Under the pieces are notes generated by a model that worked only from the letters and a program-made list of their open reading frames with translations, was not told where the DNA came from and searched no databases. The position numbers and the translations under genes were made by a program. Positions 8,539 through 18,370 of a DNA stretch of 64,000 bases are shown in pieces. Each line of letters begins with the position of its first letter. Position 1 is the first letter of the stretch. The stretch is from Rhizobium sp. ASV8 (GTDB taxonomy: Bacteria > Pseudomonadota > Alphaproteobacteria > Rhizobiales > Rhizobiaceae): assembly GCF_016429255.1 (NCBI RefSeq), contig NZ_JAELUG010000009.1:1-64000 (forward strand). The letters are read 5' to 3'.

Positions 8539-9006
8539 TCATTTCAATGTCATCTTGAAGCCGAGATGGGTCGGCTTGAAACCCAGTCTCTCATAGAAGC
8601 GGTGTGCGTCCTTACGTACCGCATTCGAGGTTAGCTGTACCATCTTCATGCCGCGGCCTTTTGCCTCGTCGATGCAGAAATTGATCATCGCGGCGCCGAT
8701 CCCCTGCCCGCGCAGTTCCGTCCGTGTTTGTACGGACTCGATTATCATGGCGGAAGATCCCCTAGCGTGCAGCGAGGTCACAACGATCGTCTGGAACGTG
8801 CCGACGATCTCGCCAGCAAGTTCGGCCGCATAGAGCGTCTGGTCGGAAGATGCGGCAATAGCGCGAAACGCACGCAGATAGTCGTCGTAAGCAGAGGGGT
8901 CAGTCGTGTCGCCATGGCCGCCCATGGCGTCGGCAGCAAAAAGGTCGATCAGGGAGGGAAGATCGGATTCTTTCGCTTCGCGGATTGCTAACCGGGCATC
9001 TTCCAT
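8539..9006 (-). CDS. GNAT family N-acetyltransferase
   Basis: A 155-residue single-domain GNAT protein. The acetyl-CoA pyrophosphate loop is TELRGQGIGAAMINFCIDEA (motif A), and RFYERLGFKPTHLGFKMTL is the usual motif B end. The substrate is unknown. It lies 20 bases downstream of another GNAT gene, which itself directly follows gatB, so the three may be cotranscribed. Confidence 0.88.
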   Translation of the reverse strand: MEDARLAIREAKESDLPSLIDLFAADAMGGHGDTTDPSAYDDYLRAFRAIAASSDQTLYAAELAGEIVGTFQTIVVTSLHARGSSAMIIESVQTRTELRGQGIGAAMINFCIDEAKGRGMKMVQLTSNAVRKDAHRFYERLGFKPTHLGFKMTLK

Positions 9007-9026
9007 GAATGATCTCGTCTATTCTT

Positions 9027-9530
9027 TCAGTGCCCTGCCAACGGCTTCTCGAATATCACCGTCGGCAAACCCGATTGCCCCTGCCCGCTATTGTCCGAAC
9101 GGCCTACTTCGACAAAGCCATGCGCCTTGTAGAAGGCGATTGCAGGCTCGTTTTGCAGGTCGACCTCGAGGCGCATGATTTCAGCGTCCGGAAAGCATGT
9201 TTCCAGTTCGGCGAAGATATCGCGACCGATACCCTGGCGCTGATGGCGGGGGCTGACATAGAGCATGTGGAGCATGACCGTCTTGGTCATCTCCTTGGAC
9301 ATGGCGGCATAGCCCATGCCGCCGATCGTCCGGCCGTCATCGGCAACCAGGAATTCGGAATTCTTGTTCGCCAGCCGGGCCTTCAGCGCTGCTGGCGAGT
9401 GCCATGAAGCGTGCAGCTCGCCGACCTTTTCCGCCCCATAGATATGATCGTAGGTGGCATGCCAGGTTTCGCCGAGCAGAGCACGGACCTTTTCCAGATC
9501 CTGCTCGCCGGCGGTGCGCACGAAGAACAC
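9027..9530 (-). CDS. GNAT family N-acetyltransferase, coupled to gatB
   Basis: A 167-residue GNAT protein. Motif A reads VSPRHQRQGIGRDIFAELE; motif B is EPAIAFYKAHGFVEVGRS. The start is GTG at 9530, only 3 bases after the gatB stop codon (TAA), so its translation is very likely coupled to GatB. The substrate is unknown; acetylation of a protein or small molecule is equally possible. An N-terminal sequence resembling YjaB/RimI-type stand-alone acetyltransferases is seen, but not enough for a name. Confidence 0.88.
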   Translation of the reverse strand: MFFVRTAGEQDLEKVRALLGETWHATYDHIYGAEKVGELHASWHSPAALKARLANKNSEFLVADDGRTIGGMGYAAMSKEMTKTVMLHMLYVSPRHQRQGIGRDIFAELETCFPDAEIMRLEVDLQNEPAIAFYKAHGFVEVGRSDNSGQGQSGLPTVIFEKPLAGH

Positions 9531-9533
9531 CGA

Positions 9534-11039
9534 TTATTCCTCTTCGATGCCGAGCTTGGCCTTGACCAGCGCCTGTACGGCCTGCGGGTTGGCCTTGCCG
9601 CCTGTCGACTTCATCACCTGGCCAACGAACCAGCCGGCAAGCGTCGGCTTGGCCTTGACCTTGGCGACCTGATCGGGATTGGCGGCGATGATCTCGTCCA
9701 CGGCCTTTTCGATGGCGCCGGTATCGGTGACCTGCTTCATCCCACGCGCTTCGACGATTTCGGCGGGATTGCCGCCTTCAGTCAGCACGATTTCGAACAG
9801 ATCCTTGGCGATTTTCCCGGAGATGGTTTCAGCCTTGATGAGATCAATGATCGCACCGAGCTGGGCGGGCGAAACCGGAGTCTCTTCAATATCTTTGCCT
9901 GATTTGTTCAAGGCGCCAAGCAAGTCGTTGATGACCCAGTTGGCAGCCATCTTGCCGTCACGGCCGGCGGCGACGGCTTCGAAATAGTCCGCAATCGCCT
10001 TTTCCGAAACCAGAACGGAAGCATCGTAGATCGAGAGGCCAAGTTCGCGGACGAACCGCTCCTTCTTGTCGTCAGGCAGCTCCGGCAGGTGCGCGGCAAG
10101 TTCCTTGACGAAAGCATCGTCGAATTCAAGCGGAAGCAGATCCGGATCGGGGAAATAGCGATAGTCATGCGCATCTTCCTTGGTGCGCAGAGAACGAGTC
10201 TCGCCTTTGTTCGGATCGAACAAGCGAGTTTCCTGATCGATCTTGCCGCCATCCTCCAGAATGCCGATCTGGCGGCGTGCTTCGTATTCGATCGCCTGAC
10301 CGATGAAACGGATGGAGTTGACGTTCTTGATTTCACAGCGCGTGCCGAACTCGCCGCCCGGACGGCGCACGGAGACGTTGACGTCGGCGCGCATCGAGCC
10401 TTCGTCCATGTTGCCGTCGCAAGTGCCGAGATAGCGCACGATCGAGCGCAGCTTGGTCATATAGGCTTTCGCCTCGTCAGCCGAGCGGATGTCCGGCTTG
10501 GAGACGATTTCCATCAGCGCGACGCCGGAGCGGTTGAGATCGACATAGGACATCGTCGCATGCTGGTCATGCAAAGACTTGCCCGCATCCTGTTCCAGAT
10601 GCAGACGCTCGATGCCGATCTCGATATCTTCGAACTGACCCTGACGATCCGGCCCCAGCGAGATGACGATCTTGCCTTCGCCGACGATCGGATCCTTGAA
10701 CTGCGAGATCTGATAACCCTGCGGCAGGTCGGGATAGAAATAGTTCTTGCGGTCGAAGATCGAACGATTGTTGATCTGTGCTTTCAGGCCGAGACCCGTG
10801 CGCACGGCCTGCTTGACGCATTCCTCGTTGATGACGGGCAGCATGCCGGGCATGGCGGCATCGACGAGCGAGACGTTGGAATTCTGCGGCTTGCCGAACT
10901 CGGTCGAGGCACCGGAGAAGAGCTTGGAATTGCTCAGCACCTGGGCATGGACTTCCATGCCGATAACGATTTCCCAATCGCCGGTGGCACCGGGAATGAA
11001 GCGTTTCGGATCTGGCGTACGGACGTCGACAAGGGTCAT
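9534..11039 (-). CDS. gatB: Asp/Glu-tRNA amidotransferase subunit B
   Basis: A 501-residue GatB, the kinase and tRNA-binding subunit of the GatCAB amidotransferase, which turns Glu-tRNA(Gln) (and Asp-tRNA(Asn) where needed) into the amidated forms. Motifs: [24 protein letters not shown] at the N-terminus, [17 protein letters not shown], the [20 protein letters not shown] segment, and a C-terminal helical YqeY-like tail (about 360-500) that contacts the tRNA. The start at 11039 gives [14 protein letters not shown]; the upstream in-frame ATG at 11087 adds residues outside the family. gatA and gatC lie 3 kb away on the same strand, separated by the DUF4139, yjhX and GNAT genes. Confidence 0.96.
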   Translation of the reverse strand: MTLVDVRTPDPKRFIPGATGDWEIVIGMEVHAQVLSNSKLFSGASTEFGKPQNSNVSLVDAAMPGMLPVINEECVKQAVRTGLGLKAQINNRSIFDRKNYFYPDLPQGYQISQFKDPIVGEGKIVISLGPDRQGQFEDIEIGIERLHLEQDAGKSLHDQHATMSYVDLNRSGVALMEIVSKPDIRSADEAKAYMTKLRSIVRYLGTCDGNMDEGSMRADVNVSVRRPGGEFGTRCEIKNVNSIRFIGQAIEYEARRQIGILEDGGKIDQETRLFDPNKGETRSLRTKEDAHDYRYFPDPDLLPLEFDDAFVKELAAHLPELPDDKKERFVRELGLSIYDASVLVSEKAIADYFEAVAAGRDGKMAANWVINDLLGALNKSGKDIEETPVSPAQLGAIIDLIKAETISGKIAKDLFEIVLTEGGNPAEIVEARGMKQVTDTGAIEKAVDEIIAANPDQVAKVKAKPTLAGWFVGQVMKSTGGKANPQAVQALVKAKLGIEEE

Positions 11040-11126
11040 TGGAAGCTCTTGAAATGCTGTTCTTCTGAACTTTGTGAGGTAGAGCAATTGGCGTGATGGC
11101 GCAAGGCTTTCGGCGTCACTGGCACG

Positions 11127-11636
11127 CTATATGCCCGGTCCGTAAGCGCCGTCGCTCTCCTCGACCAGCCATTTCGAAAGTCCGACAGTCGGGACATCGC
11201 TGTCAAGCTTCGGCGAGTAGACGATCGACAACCAGTGGATCCCATAGCCACGCGCCTTGAAGAAGGCGATGGCATCGGTGTTTCCGGCATGGCTCTGCAG
11301 CGAAATTTTTTCCAGCCCCTGCTCGCGCACATCCTGCTCGATCCGCGCCAGAAGCGCGGACCCAAGGCCGCGCCTTTCAAAATCAGGGTCGATCCAGAAA
11401 TCCGAGATCGCCTCGTCGAGCGCCTCGCGCGCGGCCCATCCCACCGCTTCGCCATTCAGCTCGATGACCGTGATCGTCAGCCAGAGATTGCGGGTGAAAT
11501 TCGAAAAGGCCTCGCTTGCGCCTTCCAGCAGCTCGCCGGTGCCACCAATCGCGCCCATGGCCTTCTGCCAGGAGCGCAGACCTATACTCGCCAACACCTC
11601 GGTTTCACCCTCATGAGCATTGCGAATGTGGATCAT
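11127..11636 (-). CDS. GNAT family N-acetyltransferase
   Basis: A 169-residue GNAT protein. Motif A is IDPDFERRGLGSALLARIEQDV and motif B is NTDAIAFFKARGYGIHW. It is 87 bases upstream of gatB on the same strand and divergent from the yjhX-like gene at 11940. In E. coli the YjhX toxin is paired with YjhQ, an acetyltransferase-like antitoxin. The closeness here is suggestive, but the genes are divergent and 300 bases apart, so I do not assign a toxin-antitoxin role. Confidence 0.87.
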   Translation of the reverse strand: MIHIRNAHEGETEVLASIGLRSWQKAMGAIGGTGELLEGASEAFSNFTRNLWLTITVIELNGEAVGWAAREALDEAISDFWIDPDFERRGLGSALLARIEQDVREQGLEKISLQSHAGNTDAIAFFKARGYGIHWLSIVYSPKLDSDVPTVGLSKWLVEESDGAYGPGI

Positions 11637-11791
11637 CTAGCCCCCGCTATTTCAGCTAGTAAAGCACCTGGACACCGCTTTTTCCAGCGGCGAGATTCAG
11701 AGACAGGCCTCGCAGCGCCGGCGATCGATGCGGTTGAAGCTTGACTGCCGAGCGCAACCTGTTTTACACACGGCGTCTCAACGGAGTTTTT

Positions 11792-11818
11792 ATGTCCACC
11801 TTTTGTCTGTCCCGGTAA
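11792..11818 (+). CDS. Leader peptide (8 codons) upstream of yjhX
   Basis: ATG-TCC-ACC-TTT-TGT-CTG-TCC-CGG-TAA encodes MSTFCLSR. GGAG lies 5 bases upstream of the ATG, a better ribosome binding site than the yjhX gene itself has. The stop codon directly abuts the first base of a stem-loop that is followed by an intrinsic terminator. This placement is typical of leader peptides that sense translation. No run of a single amino acid is present, so simple amino-acid attenuation is unlikely; sensing of ribosome stalling fits better. Direct proof of translation is lacking. Confidence 0.55.
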   Translation: MSTFCLSR

Positions 11819-11856
11819 AGGCCTCGCCCGCAAGTCTCCTTGCGTGCCGGGCCTGA

Positions 11857-11902
11857 AAAACGAAGCCCCGACTTCCCCTAAGGGAAGCTTCGGATCGTTT
11901 TT
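11857..11902 (+). terminator. Intrinsic terminator inside the yjhX leader
   Basis: GAAGC/GCTTC (11862-11866, 11887-11891) or the alternative CTTCCC-ctaa-GGGAAG (11872-11887) is flanked by AAAACGA (11857-11863) and TCGTTTTT (11895-11902). The stem is followed by five Ts at 11898-11902. It lies 38 bases before the yjhX start, so it would act as an attenuator rather than as an operon end. Confidence 0.7.
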
Positions 11903-11939
11903 ATGCGTCCTCTCGGGCGCTTGACGGATTAAGACAACA

Positions 11940-12197
11940 ATGGACATTTCCCGCGCTGAACAGCGCATCCTGCACTTGCTCGCTCAAGGCGGGCGCATCG
12001 AAATCGAACGCACCGAAAACAAGAAGATCGAAACCGTCTTTTGCTACACGCGCGACGGCTGGGTCTATCCCGGTTTCGACATTGAGCTTTTTCGAAGGCT
12101 GAAACGCCTCAAGGCTATCAAATCCACCGACGGCCATCCCTACCGCATCAGCGACAAGGGATTGCGGCTGGTGCGATCACAGCTGGACAACAGGTAG
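11940..12197 (+). CDS. yjhX: YjhX/TopAI family protein (UPF0386), putative topoisomerase I inhibitor
   Basis: An 85-residue protein that matches the YjhX (UPF0386) family over its full length: MDISRAEQRILHLLAQGGRI, then RDGWVYPGFD and SDKGLRLVRSQLDNR. E. coli YjhX (TopAI) is reported as a toxin that inhibits topoisomerase I. The fold looks like a small winged helix (predicted helix-turn in AEQRILHLLAQGG and a DKGLRLV wing). The ribosome binding site is weak and the gene is preceded by an attenuator-like leader with its own tiny ORF. The partner antitoxin is not evident. A strong terminator follows at 12205. Confidence 0.85.
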   Translation: MDISRAEQRILHLLAQGGRIEIERTENKKIETVFCYTRDGWVYPGFDIELFRRLKRLKAIKSTDGHPYRISDKGLRLVRSQLDNR

Positions 12198-12204
12198 AAA
12201 AAGC

Positions 12205-12233
12205 GTGAGAGCCGCCCAATGGGCGGCTCTCAC
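12205..12233 (+). terminator. Terminator between convergent yjhX and DUF4139 genes
   Basis: GTGAGAGCCGCCC (12205-12217), loop AAT, and its complement (12221-12233) form a 13-bp stem followed by CGATTTATG. It is preceded by AAAA, so it can serve both strands. Confidence 0.75.
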
Positions 12234-12269
12234 CGATTTATGTTGCTCACATGAGAAAGCGACTGGCGT

Positions 12270-14279
12270 TCAGAATGTCCTGATGATCTCCGTGACCCGA
12301 TCGCCCCTGCGATCGCTTTCCTGTTGCACCGTATCGCGCCTTTCGTTCATCGAGGCGATCTGATCCTCACTATCCGCCAGAGCTTTCAAATAGCGCTTCT
12401 GTAGATCGCTTTTGTCCGGTACGGCGCCGAGATTGCGTCTTATCCGCTCCTGCTCATTGACGGTTTTCTCGATTTCGCTATCGAGGCTCGCCAATTCGTT
12501 CTGGACGGCGACCTGCCTTTTGCGCGCGTCGGCAAGCTCTTTCAGCTTATCCGTGAGCGCCTTGTCATTGGTCGAGGCCGACCAGCCGAGCAACATGTCC
12601 GGCTCGACATCGACAAGCGCATAGCTGTTGCTCTGAAGCTGCTCGTCGACCGCCGTCAGCACCTTTTCCGCGCCTGCCGGCACGACCGCCTTGAGCCGCT
12701 GATGCGTTGCCGTCTTGCCGAAGCTTTCAGCCGAGGAGAACGACCAGCCCTCTCTAATCGGATGCTCGATGATGACCGTCCTTTCGCCGTCAAGCGCGCC
12801 CGATACGGTGTATGTCGTCGTCTGGCGATATTTGACGGTGGCGTTCATGACGCCGTCGGCAACCTTCAGGGAGGCGATTTCCTCCTTTGGGGTCTGCTGT
12901 TCGCTGATCGAAACCTTGCGATCGGTCGCGAAACTGGCGAGGCGCGTATCGTCCTTCGGCAGCGCCGAGAGTTGGGAGTCGCCGATATAGCCGGCCTTGC
13001 TGTCGTACAATGTCAGAATTCCCGCCGGCATGCTGACGCCGGTGGTGTTCTTCAGCATGACAGCGGCGATGGGATTGCGCAGGCTGCTGCCGGCCCGATA
13101 CATGTCCACCATGTCGGCTTCCACATCCGCATCCATGATCGGCACCGACAACGTGTCGCCATTGGCGAGATCGTAAATTCCCGGAAGTTCGAAGGTAGCC
13201 GAGATATCGCTTTCCGTAGCAGCGGCTGGATTTCCCGCGGCAATTTGCATCGCCTCTCCCGCCCCCGCCAATTCGTCGGTCGCATAGGCCGGGGCGTCCG
13301 CCATCTTTCCGTCCACACTCTTCATCGCCCGTCGCGGAGCGGGCATTGCCGGCGCCTCTATACTCGAGGCCAGCTGCCGCCTGTTGGACAGATCGCCACT
13401 ATCGGGACCGAGGACATTATTGGACGCCGTGTTGACAGGCACCTCCTGCCTCTCCCTCCAATAGAGCTGATGCAGCCCCTGCCTCAACGTCACCGGCTCG
13501 GCCGAGGTCAGCGTCAGCTTGATGCCTTTCCAATCCTCGCCGCTGGCATTTTCCAGCACCGTCCATGCCTGCAGGCGCGCCTTGTCTTTTCCGTCGATGA
13601 CAACCTTGTAGGCCGTCTTCCAGATAGGAGACGGCACGACATAGGTGAGGCCTATATCGCCGCTGCTCTTCGCACCATTCACCCTGATATCGATGGCGCG
13701 GGTGCGGTCGTTCTTGCCTCGGGCGATGGCTGCCGTCGCCTTTGCGAGCTTTGCTCTTGTGTCCGGGTCATCAAACCGGACTGACGCGTCCTCGCCGAGC
13801 GTCAGCGTCTCAACGGCGCCATCCTTGTCGATGACGGTCAGCAGATAAGCCGTCGCCTTCTCGTCGGCCTTTCTTGCCTCTATCCCGAGAATGCTGCCTT
13901 CAACGGTCTTGCCACCGCTGGTGACCGCCACCCTGGCGCCCTGCATCGACGTCAGTAGCGACGGCACGGAGGAGAGCGCTTCCAGACTGAATGGCAAGCC
14001 CTTGAAGGTTTCCTGCAAGGGGTGCGGACCCGCCAGCGCCATGCCGGCGACCGAACCCGCAGCCCCATTGACCACAAGGCTCTTCAGGATGTCGTCGACC
14101 TGATCGAGCGGCACCTCGATCCGGATCACGCCGTCGCTATTGACATCGGCCGATCGCGAAACCTGGGCCAGACCGCCCGAAGACAGGGTTATGGATCGAA
14201 TAGCCCCATTGTCAGCCGCCAGCGAAATCGCTGGAAAAGACGCGCCAAGGAGCAGGATCGCCGTGACTTGCTTGAGCAT
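12270..14279 (-). CDS. DUF4139 family exported protein
   Basis: A 669-residue protein with signal peptide (MLKQVTAILLLGASFPAISLA). The N-terminal half (about 25-200) resembles the DUF4140-type beta-rich domain; the central part has the DUF4139 signature GDIGLTYVVPSPIWKTAYKVVIDGKDKARLQAWTVLENASGEDWKGIKLTL. The C-terminal 90 residues form a likely coiled coil (alternating Glu/Arg/Gln heptads, DARKRQVAVQNELASLDSEI). It is probably periplasmic or membrane-associated with an unknown function. The ATG at 14279 has AAGG upstream. It lies between yjhX and gatA and is transcribed alone. Confidence 0.82.
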   Translation of the reverse strand: MLKQVTAILLLGASFPAISLAADNGAIRSITLSSGGLAQVSRSADVNSDGVIRIEVPLDQVDDILKSLVVNGAAGSVAGMALAGPHPLQETFKGLPFSLEALSSVPSLLTSMQGARVAVTSGGKTVEGSILGIEARKADEKATAYLLTVIDKDGAVETLTLGEDASVRFDDPDTRAKLAKATAAIARGKNDRTRAIDIRVNGAKSSGDIGLTYVVPSPIWKTAYKVVIDGKDKARLQAWTVLENASGEDWKGIKLTLTSAEPVTLRQGLHQLYWRERQEVPVNTASNNVLGPDSGDLSNRRQLASSIEAPAMPAPRRAMKSVDGKMADAPAYATDELAGAGEAMQIAAGNPAAATESDISATFELPGIYDLANGDTLSVPIMDADVEADMVDMYRAGSSLRNPIAAVMLKNTTGVSMPAGILTLYDSKAGYIGDSQLSALPKDDTRLASFATDRKVSISEQQTPKEEIASLKVADGVMNATVKYRQTTTYTVSGALDGERTVIIEHPIREGWSFSSAESFGKTATHQRLKAVVPAGAEKVLTAVDEQLQSNSYALVDVEPDMLLGWSASTNDKALTDKLKELADARKRQVAVQNELASLDSEIEKTVNEQERIRRNLGAVPDKSDLQKRYLKALADSEDQIASMNERRDTVQQESDRRGDRVTEIIRTF

Positions 14280-14394
14280 GAAGAGACCTTCCGATTCGGT
14301 TGCAGAGAACGAGACCAAGCGGCCCGCTGCAATTTATGATCGTATTTCGGTCTAAAGTGTGATGGCGTTCGGGCGGAATATTGGCACCTGCAAA

Positions 14395-14424
14395 AAGGGC
14401 CGCTCGGATTTCCGGGCGGCCCTT
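14395..14424 (-). terminator. gatC-gatA terminator
   Basis: AAGGGCCGC (14395-14403) pairs with GCGGCCCTT (14416-14424). On the minus strand the stem is followed by a T-run (complement of AAAAA at 14392-14396), so it terminates the gatC-gatA transcript. Confidence 0.75.
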
Positions 14425-14501
14425 CCAATAGTTGGTGTCAAACGTGGCGAAGCACGACGAGGTCGTTCATCAAGCCACTCATGCCGCCGTGGATCGTGAG
14501 T

Positions 14502-15983
<1,482 letters not shown>

Positions 15984-16042
15984 TTTGTTTCGCTTCAGAT
16001 CTGGAATTGGGCAACGGGTCGGAAAGGGCTCGGCAGGAACCG

Positions 16043-16330
16043 TTATTCGACGACTTTGGGCACCAGGAAGAAATTCTGATCGGTATTCGGTGCGTTCGCA
16101 ACGATGTCGGCGGCCTTGTTGCCGTCTGTGACTTCGTCGGTGCGCTTCTTCATTGCCATCGGCGTCACCGAGGTCATCGCCTCGACGCCATCGACATTCA
16201 CTTCGGAGAGCTGCTCGACGAAGCCCAGAATGCCGTTCAGCTCGCCCATCATCCGCTGCGCTTCGTCTTCATTGACGGCGATGCGGGCAAGATGGGCGAC
16301 GCGTTTGACAGTGGCGAGATCGACGGACAT
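16043..16330 (-). CDS. gatC: Asp/Glu-tRNA amidotransferase subunit C
   Basis: A 95-residue GatC, the small subunit that wraps around GatA and stabilises the GatA-GatB interface. It starts [19 protein letters not shown] and has the conserved [22 protein letters not shown] segment and the ending with LR.D-like [10 protein letters not shown]. It is the first gene of the gatCA unit; the short spacing to gatA supports cotranscription. Confidence 0.96.
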   Translation of the reverse strand: MSVDLATVKRVAHLARIAVNEDEAQRMMGELNGILGFVEQLSEVNVDGVEAMTSVTPMAMKKRTDEVTDGNKAADIVANAPNTDQNFFLVPKVVE

Positions 16331-16398
16331 GGCATTCTCCGGATAGGATTTTTCTCACTCGCTATAAAGGCCATGTCCGCCATACGCAACGGGTATCG

Positions 16399-17109
16399 TT
16401 AGGCAGAAACGCTCTCGCCAACCTTCGGCGCGGCAACTGCGGTCTTGGAGCCTTCCATGCCGGCGATGAACTTTTCCGGGGTCGCATCGATGATCGGGAA
16501 AGTGCCGTAGTGGCAGGGAATGGCGGTCTTGAAGTTAAAGAAGCGCTGGCAGGCGAGCGCGGCTACGGCACCGCCCATGGTGAAGCGGTCTCCAACAGGC
16601 AGGATGCCGATATCGGGCTGATGCAGTTCATTGATGAGAGCCATATCCGAGAAGATGTCGGTATCGCCCATATGAAACAGCGTCGGCTCGTCGTCGAAAT
16701 GCAGCATCAGGCCGTTCGGGTTGCCGAGCGCATGGGAAACGCCGTCCTCGGTGATCTGGGCTGAGGAGTGCAGCGCATTGGTAAAGGTTGCCGAGAAACT
16801 GCCGAGACCGACGGTGCCGCCGGTATTGCCCATTTCCAGCTTTTCGACGCCCTTGGTGCTGAGCCAGGAGGCAAGATCGGCATTGGCGAGAACAACCGCA
16901 CCCCTATCCTTAGCGATCTGAACCGTGTCGCCGACATGGTCGGCATGGCCATGCGTCAGCAGGATATGCGTCACGCCTTCGGCTGCGTCCTTGATGTTGA
17001 GGCCGGCAGCGGCAAAGGAAGAATTGTAAGTCAGGAAAGGATCGATCAATATTTTTGCCTTGGCCGTTTCGATACGAAACGCGGCGTGGCCGAGCCAGGT
17101 GATCTTCAT
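16399..17109 (-). CDS. UPF0173 family metal-dependent hydrolase (metallo-beta-lactamase fold)
   Basis: A 236-residue UPF0173 protein. The metal-binding motif HGHADH (about residues 52-57) is intact, with a further His/Asp in FHMGDTDIF and IPCHYGTFP. The N-terminus [15 protein letters not shown] is typical. The function is probably hydrolysis of a phosphodiester, lactone or similar bond; the substrate is unknown. The ATG at 17109 is the family start, and the in-frame extension to 17331 is not supported. It is divergent from ruvX, with the promoters in 17110-17314. Confidence 0.9.
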   Translation of the reverse strand: MKITWLGHAAFRIETAKAKILIDPFLTYNSSFAAAGLNIKDAAEGVTHILLTHGHADHVGDTVQIAKDRGAVVLANADLASWLSTKGVEKLEMGNTGGTVGLGSFSATFTNALHSSAQITEDGVSHALGNPNGLMLHFDDEPTLFHMGDTDIFSDMALINELHQPDIGILPVGDRFTMGGAVAALACQRFFNFKTAIPCHYGTFPIIDATPEKFIAGMEGSKTAVAAPKVGESVSA

Positions 17110-17314
17110 TGGATTGCTCCTTAGCACTTGTTTTGAAATGGAATGCCGGTGTCCGGAGCATTTCCGGTGGAAACACTCCTTCGATTTGCTCTTCCGCATT
17201 TCCGCACGCAAAACCGCTGTGTGCTTCTGCTGGAAATGTTCTAGGAGATATCCGAAACCATCGCAAAGAAAAGCGGCTTTGGCTTCAATTTGTTTTGACA
17301 GGAGCGAGACCCCG

Positions 17315-17812
17315 ATGACGACGCTGACCATCGAAGACCTAGCCGTGATGCTCCTGCCCGGTCAGGCCGTTGCCGGGCTCGATCTCGGCACCAAGACGAT
17401 CGGCCTTGCCATGTCCGACCTCGGCCGGCGCTTTGCGACGCCGCGCCCCGTCATCAAGCGGGTAAAGTTCACGCAGGACGCCGAAACATTGCTTGCCTTC
17501 GCCGAGAAGGAAAAGGTCGCGGCCTTCGTCATAGGGCTTCCGATCAATATGGATGGCTCAGCCGGGCCGCGCGTGCAGGCAACGCGCGCCTTCGTGCGCA
17601 GCATGTCGGAAAAGACCGCCCTGCCCTTCGTTTTCTGGGACGAGCGGCTTTCAACGGTCGCGGCCGAACGGGCGCTTCTGGAAATGGACGTTTCGCGTGC
17701 CAAGCGTGCCGAGCGCATCGACTCGGCGGCGGCGAGCTTCATTCTTCAGGGAGCGTTGGACAGGCTGTCGGCGCTCGGCAGGGCTACCTTGACGGATCCC
17801 GACGCCTCCTGA
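17315..17812 (+). CDS. ruvX: Holliday junction resolvase-like / pre-16S rRNA nuclease
   Basis: A 165-residue YqgF/RuvX protein with RNase H fold. Visible: [16 protein letters not shown] (first acidic strand), [28 protein letters not shown] (Asp-Glu), and [17 protein letters not shown] with the last acidic residue. The family acts in 16S rRNA 5' end processing in E. coli; a recombination role has also been proposed. GGAG lies 11 bases upstream of the ATG. Its 3' end overlaps the convergent DUF6105-type gene by 67 bases. Confidence 0.93.
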   Translation: MTTLTIEDLAVMLLPGQAVAGLDLGTKTIGLAMSDLGRRFATPRPVIKRVKFTQDAETLLAFAEKEKVAAFVIGLPINMDGSAGPRVQATRAFVRSMSEKTALPFVFWDERLSTVAAERALLEMDVSRAKRAERIDSAAASFILQGALDRLSALGRATLTDPDAS

Positions 17813-18081
17813 CGGCGCTTCCACCACCCAATAATGGCGGCGCGGCGTCGAAAGCCGAAGATCGCGAACACAAGCAGACTATCGAAGGCGATGGCGCGGG
17901 CAACGAGCGGCGGGATGGTCTCAGGTGGAATGCCGAGGATCTTGCCGTAGATGTCGAAGACCAGATCGTGCCCCTGCCGCGTCAGCATGAAGATGCCGAA
18001 GCTCATGTCGTAGTACGACAGATAATACCATGCCCCGAGGAAAGAGACCGGGGCGGCCCAGCAAATCAACAACCACTTCAT
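17746..18081 (-). CDS. DUF6105-type small membrane protein
   Basis: A 111-residue protein with two predicted membrane segments: residues 3-22 ([21 protein letters not shown]) and about 62-80 ([15 protein letters not shown]), then a basic stretch [14 protein letters not shown] recognise it as the type annotated DUF6105 in rhizobia, from memory. The function is unknown. Its start overlaps the stop of a 57-codon membrane protein gene (ATGA), so the two are probably translated together. The 3' end overlaps ruvX on the other strand. Confidence 0.75.
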   Translation of the reverse strand: MKWLLICWAAPVSFLGAWYYLSYYDMSFGIFMLTRQGHDLVFDIYGKILGIPPETIPPLVARAIAFDSLLVFAIFGFRRRAAIIGWWKRRQEASGSVKVALPSADSLSNAP

Positions 18082-18251
18082 GCGGTACCTCTTCGACGCT
18101 GAAATTGCGTCGTGCCAGTCGAAAGGACGAGCCAGTTCGACAGCGCCATGGCGCTCAACACCATTGCGGGCAGCGTTATATCTAGTGCGAGCACGGCGAA
18201 GAACATCATCGCCGTAACCAGAAACACTAATTTTGCGGGTTTCGACCCCAT
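18078..18251 (-). CDS. 57-residue single-span membrane protein
   Basis: A 57-codon ORF, ATG at 18251 to TGA at 18078-18080. The peptide starts MGSKPAKLVFLVTAMMFFAV and has two hydrophobic stretches (about 8-22 and 26-45), then a basic tail (FQRRRGTA). Its TGA overlaps the ATG of the next gene by the ATGA arrangement, which argues strongly that both are real and coupled. No clear ribosome binding site is seen within 12 bases of the ATG. The function is unknown. Confidence 0.65.
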   Translation of the reverse strand: MGSKPAKLVFLVTAMMFFAVLALDITLPAMVLSAMALSNWLVLSTGTTQFQRRRGTA

Positions 18252-18266
18252 GGCTGCACGCTTGAT

Positions 18267-18303
18267 GGTTAACTAATCGTCTCCTAACACTGACGAGTTA
18301 ACC
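18267..18303. repeat. Interrupted palindrome upstream of the small membrane pair
   Basis: GGTTAACT (18267-18274) and AGTTAACC (18296-18303) form an 8-bp inverted repeat, with an additional inner CGTC/GACG pair. It lies 16 bases from the 57-codon gene start. GTTAACC-like half sites recur at 18329-18338. It may be an operator; the binding protein is unknown. Confidence 0.5.
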
Positions 18304-18370
18304 ACTGAGGCGCAACGTAAACCATTTGTTAAGGTTAACGGCCGGGCGGGCTTGTGGATATCCCTCCCCT

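Larger units (their letters stand above)
11741..11939 (+). promoter_or_regulatory. Attenuator-like leader of the yjhX/topAI homologue
   Basis: A structured 5' leader. A possible -35 TTGACT (11741-11746) with a weak -10 TACACA (11765-11770) precedes an 8-codon ORF (11792-11818) with GGAG 5 bases upstream. Hairpin 1 starts right after its stop codon: AGGCC/GGCCT (11819-11823, 11850-11854) and CGCAAG/CTTGCG (11829-11834, 11839-11844). Then comes a terminator (11857-11902) and finally the yjhX ATG at 11940. The 3' arm of hairpin 1 (CGGGC, 11848-11852) can also pair with GCCCCG (11865-11870) in the terminator base. This allows an antiterminator if a ribosome stalls on the short ORF. All pairing was judged by eye. 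Confidence 0.6.

Noticed and set aside
11127-12197. GNAT plus yjhX as a YjhQ/YjhX-type toxin-antitoxin pair
   Set aside because: The genes are divergent and 300 bases apart, and the window has several other GNAT genes; proximity alone is not enough.
18318-18333. TAAA-N7-TTAAG, similar to a CtrA box (TTAA-N7-TTAAC)
   Set aside because: Two mismatches to the consensus and no cell-cycle gene next to it.
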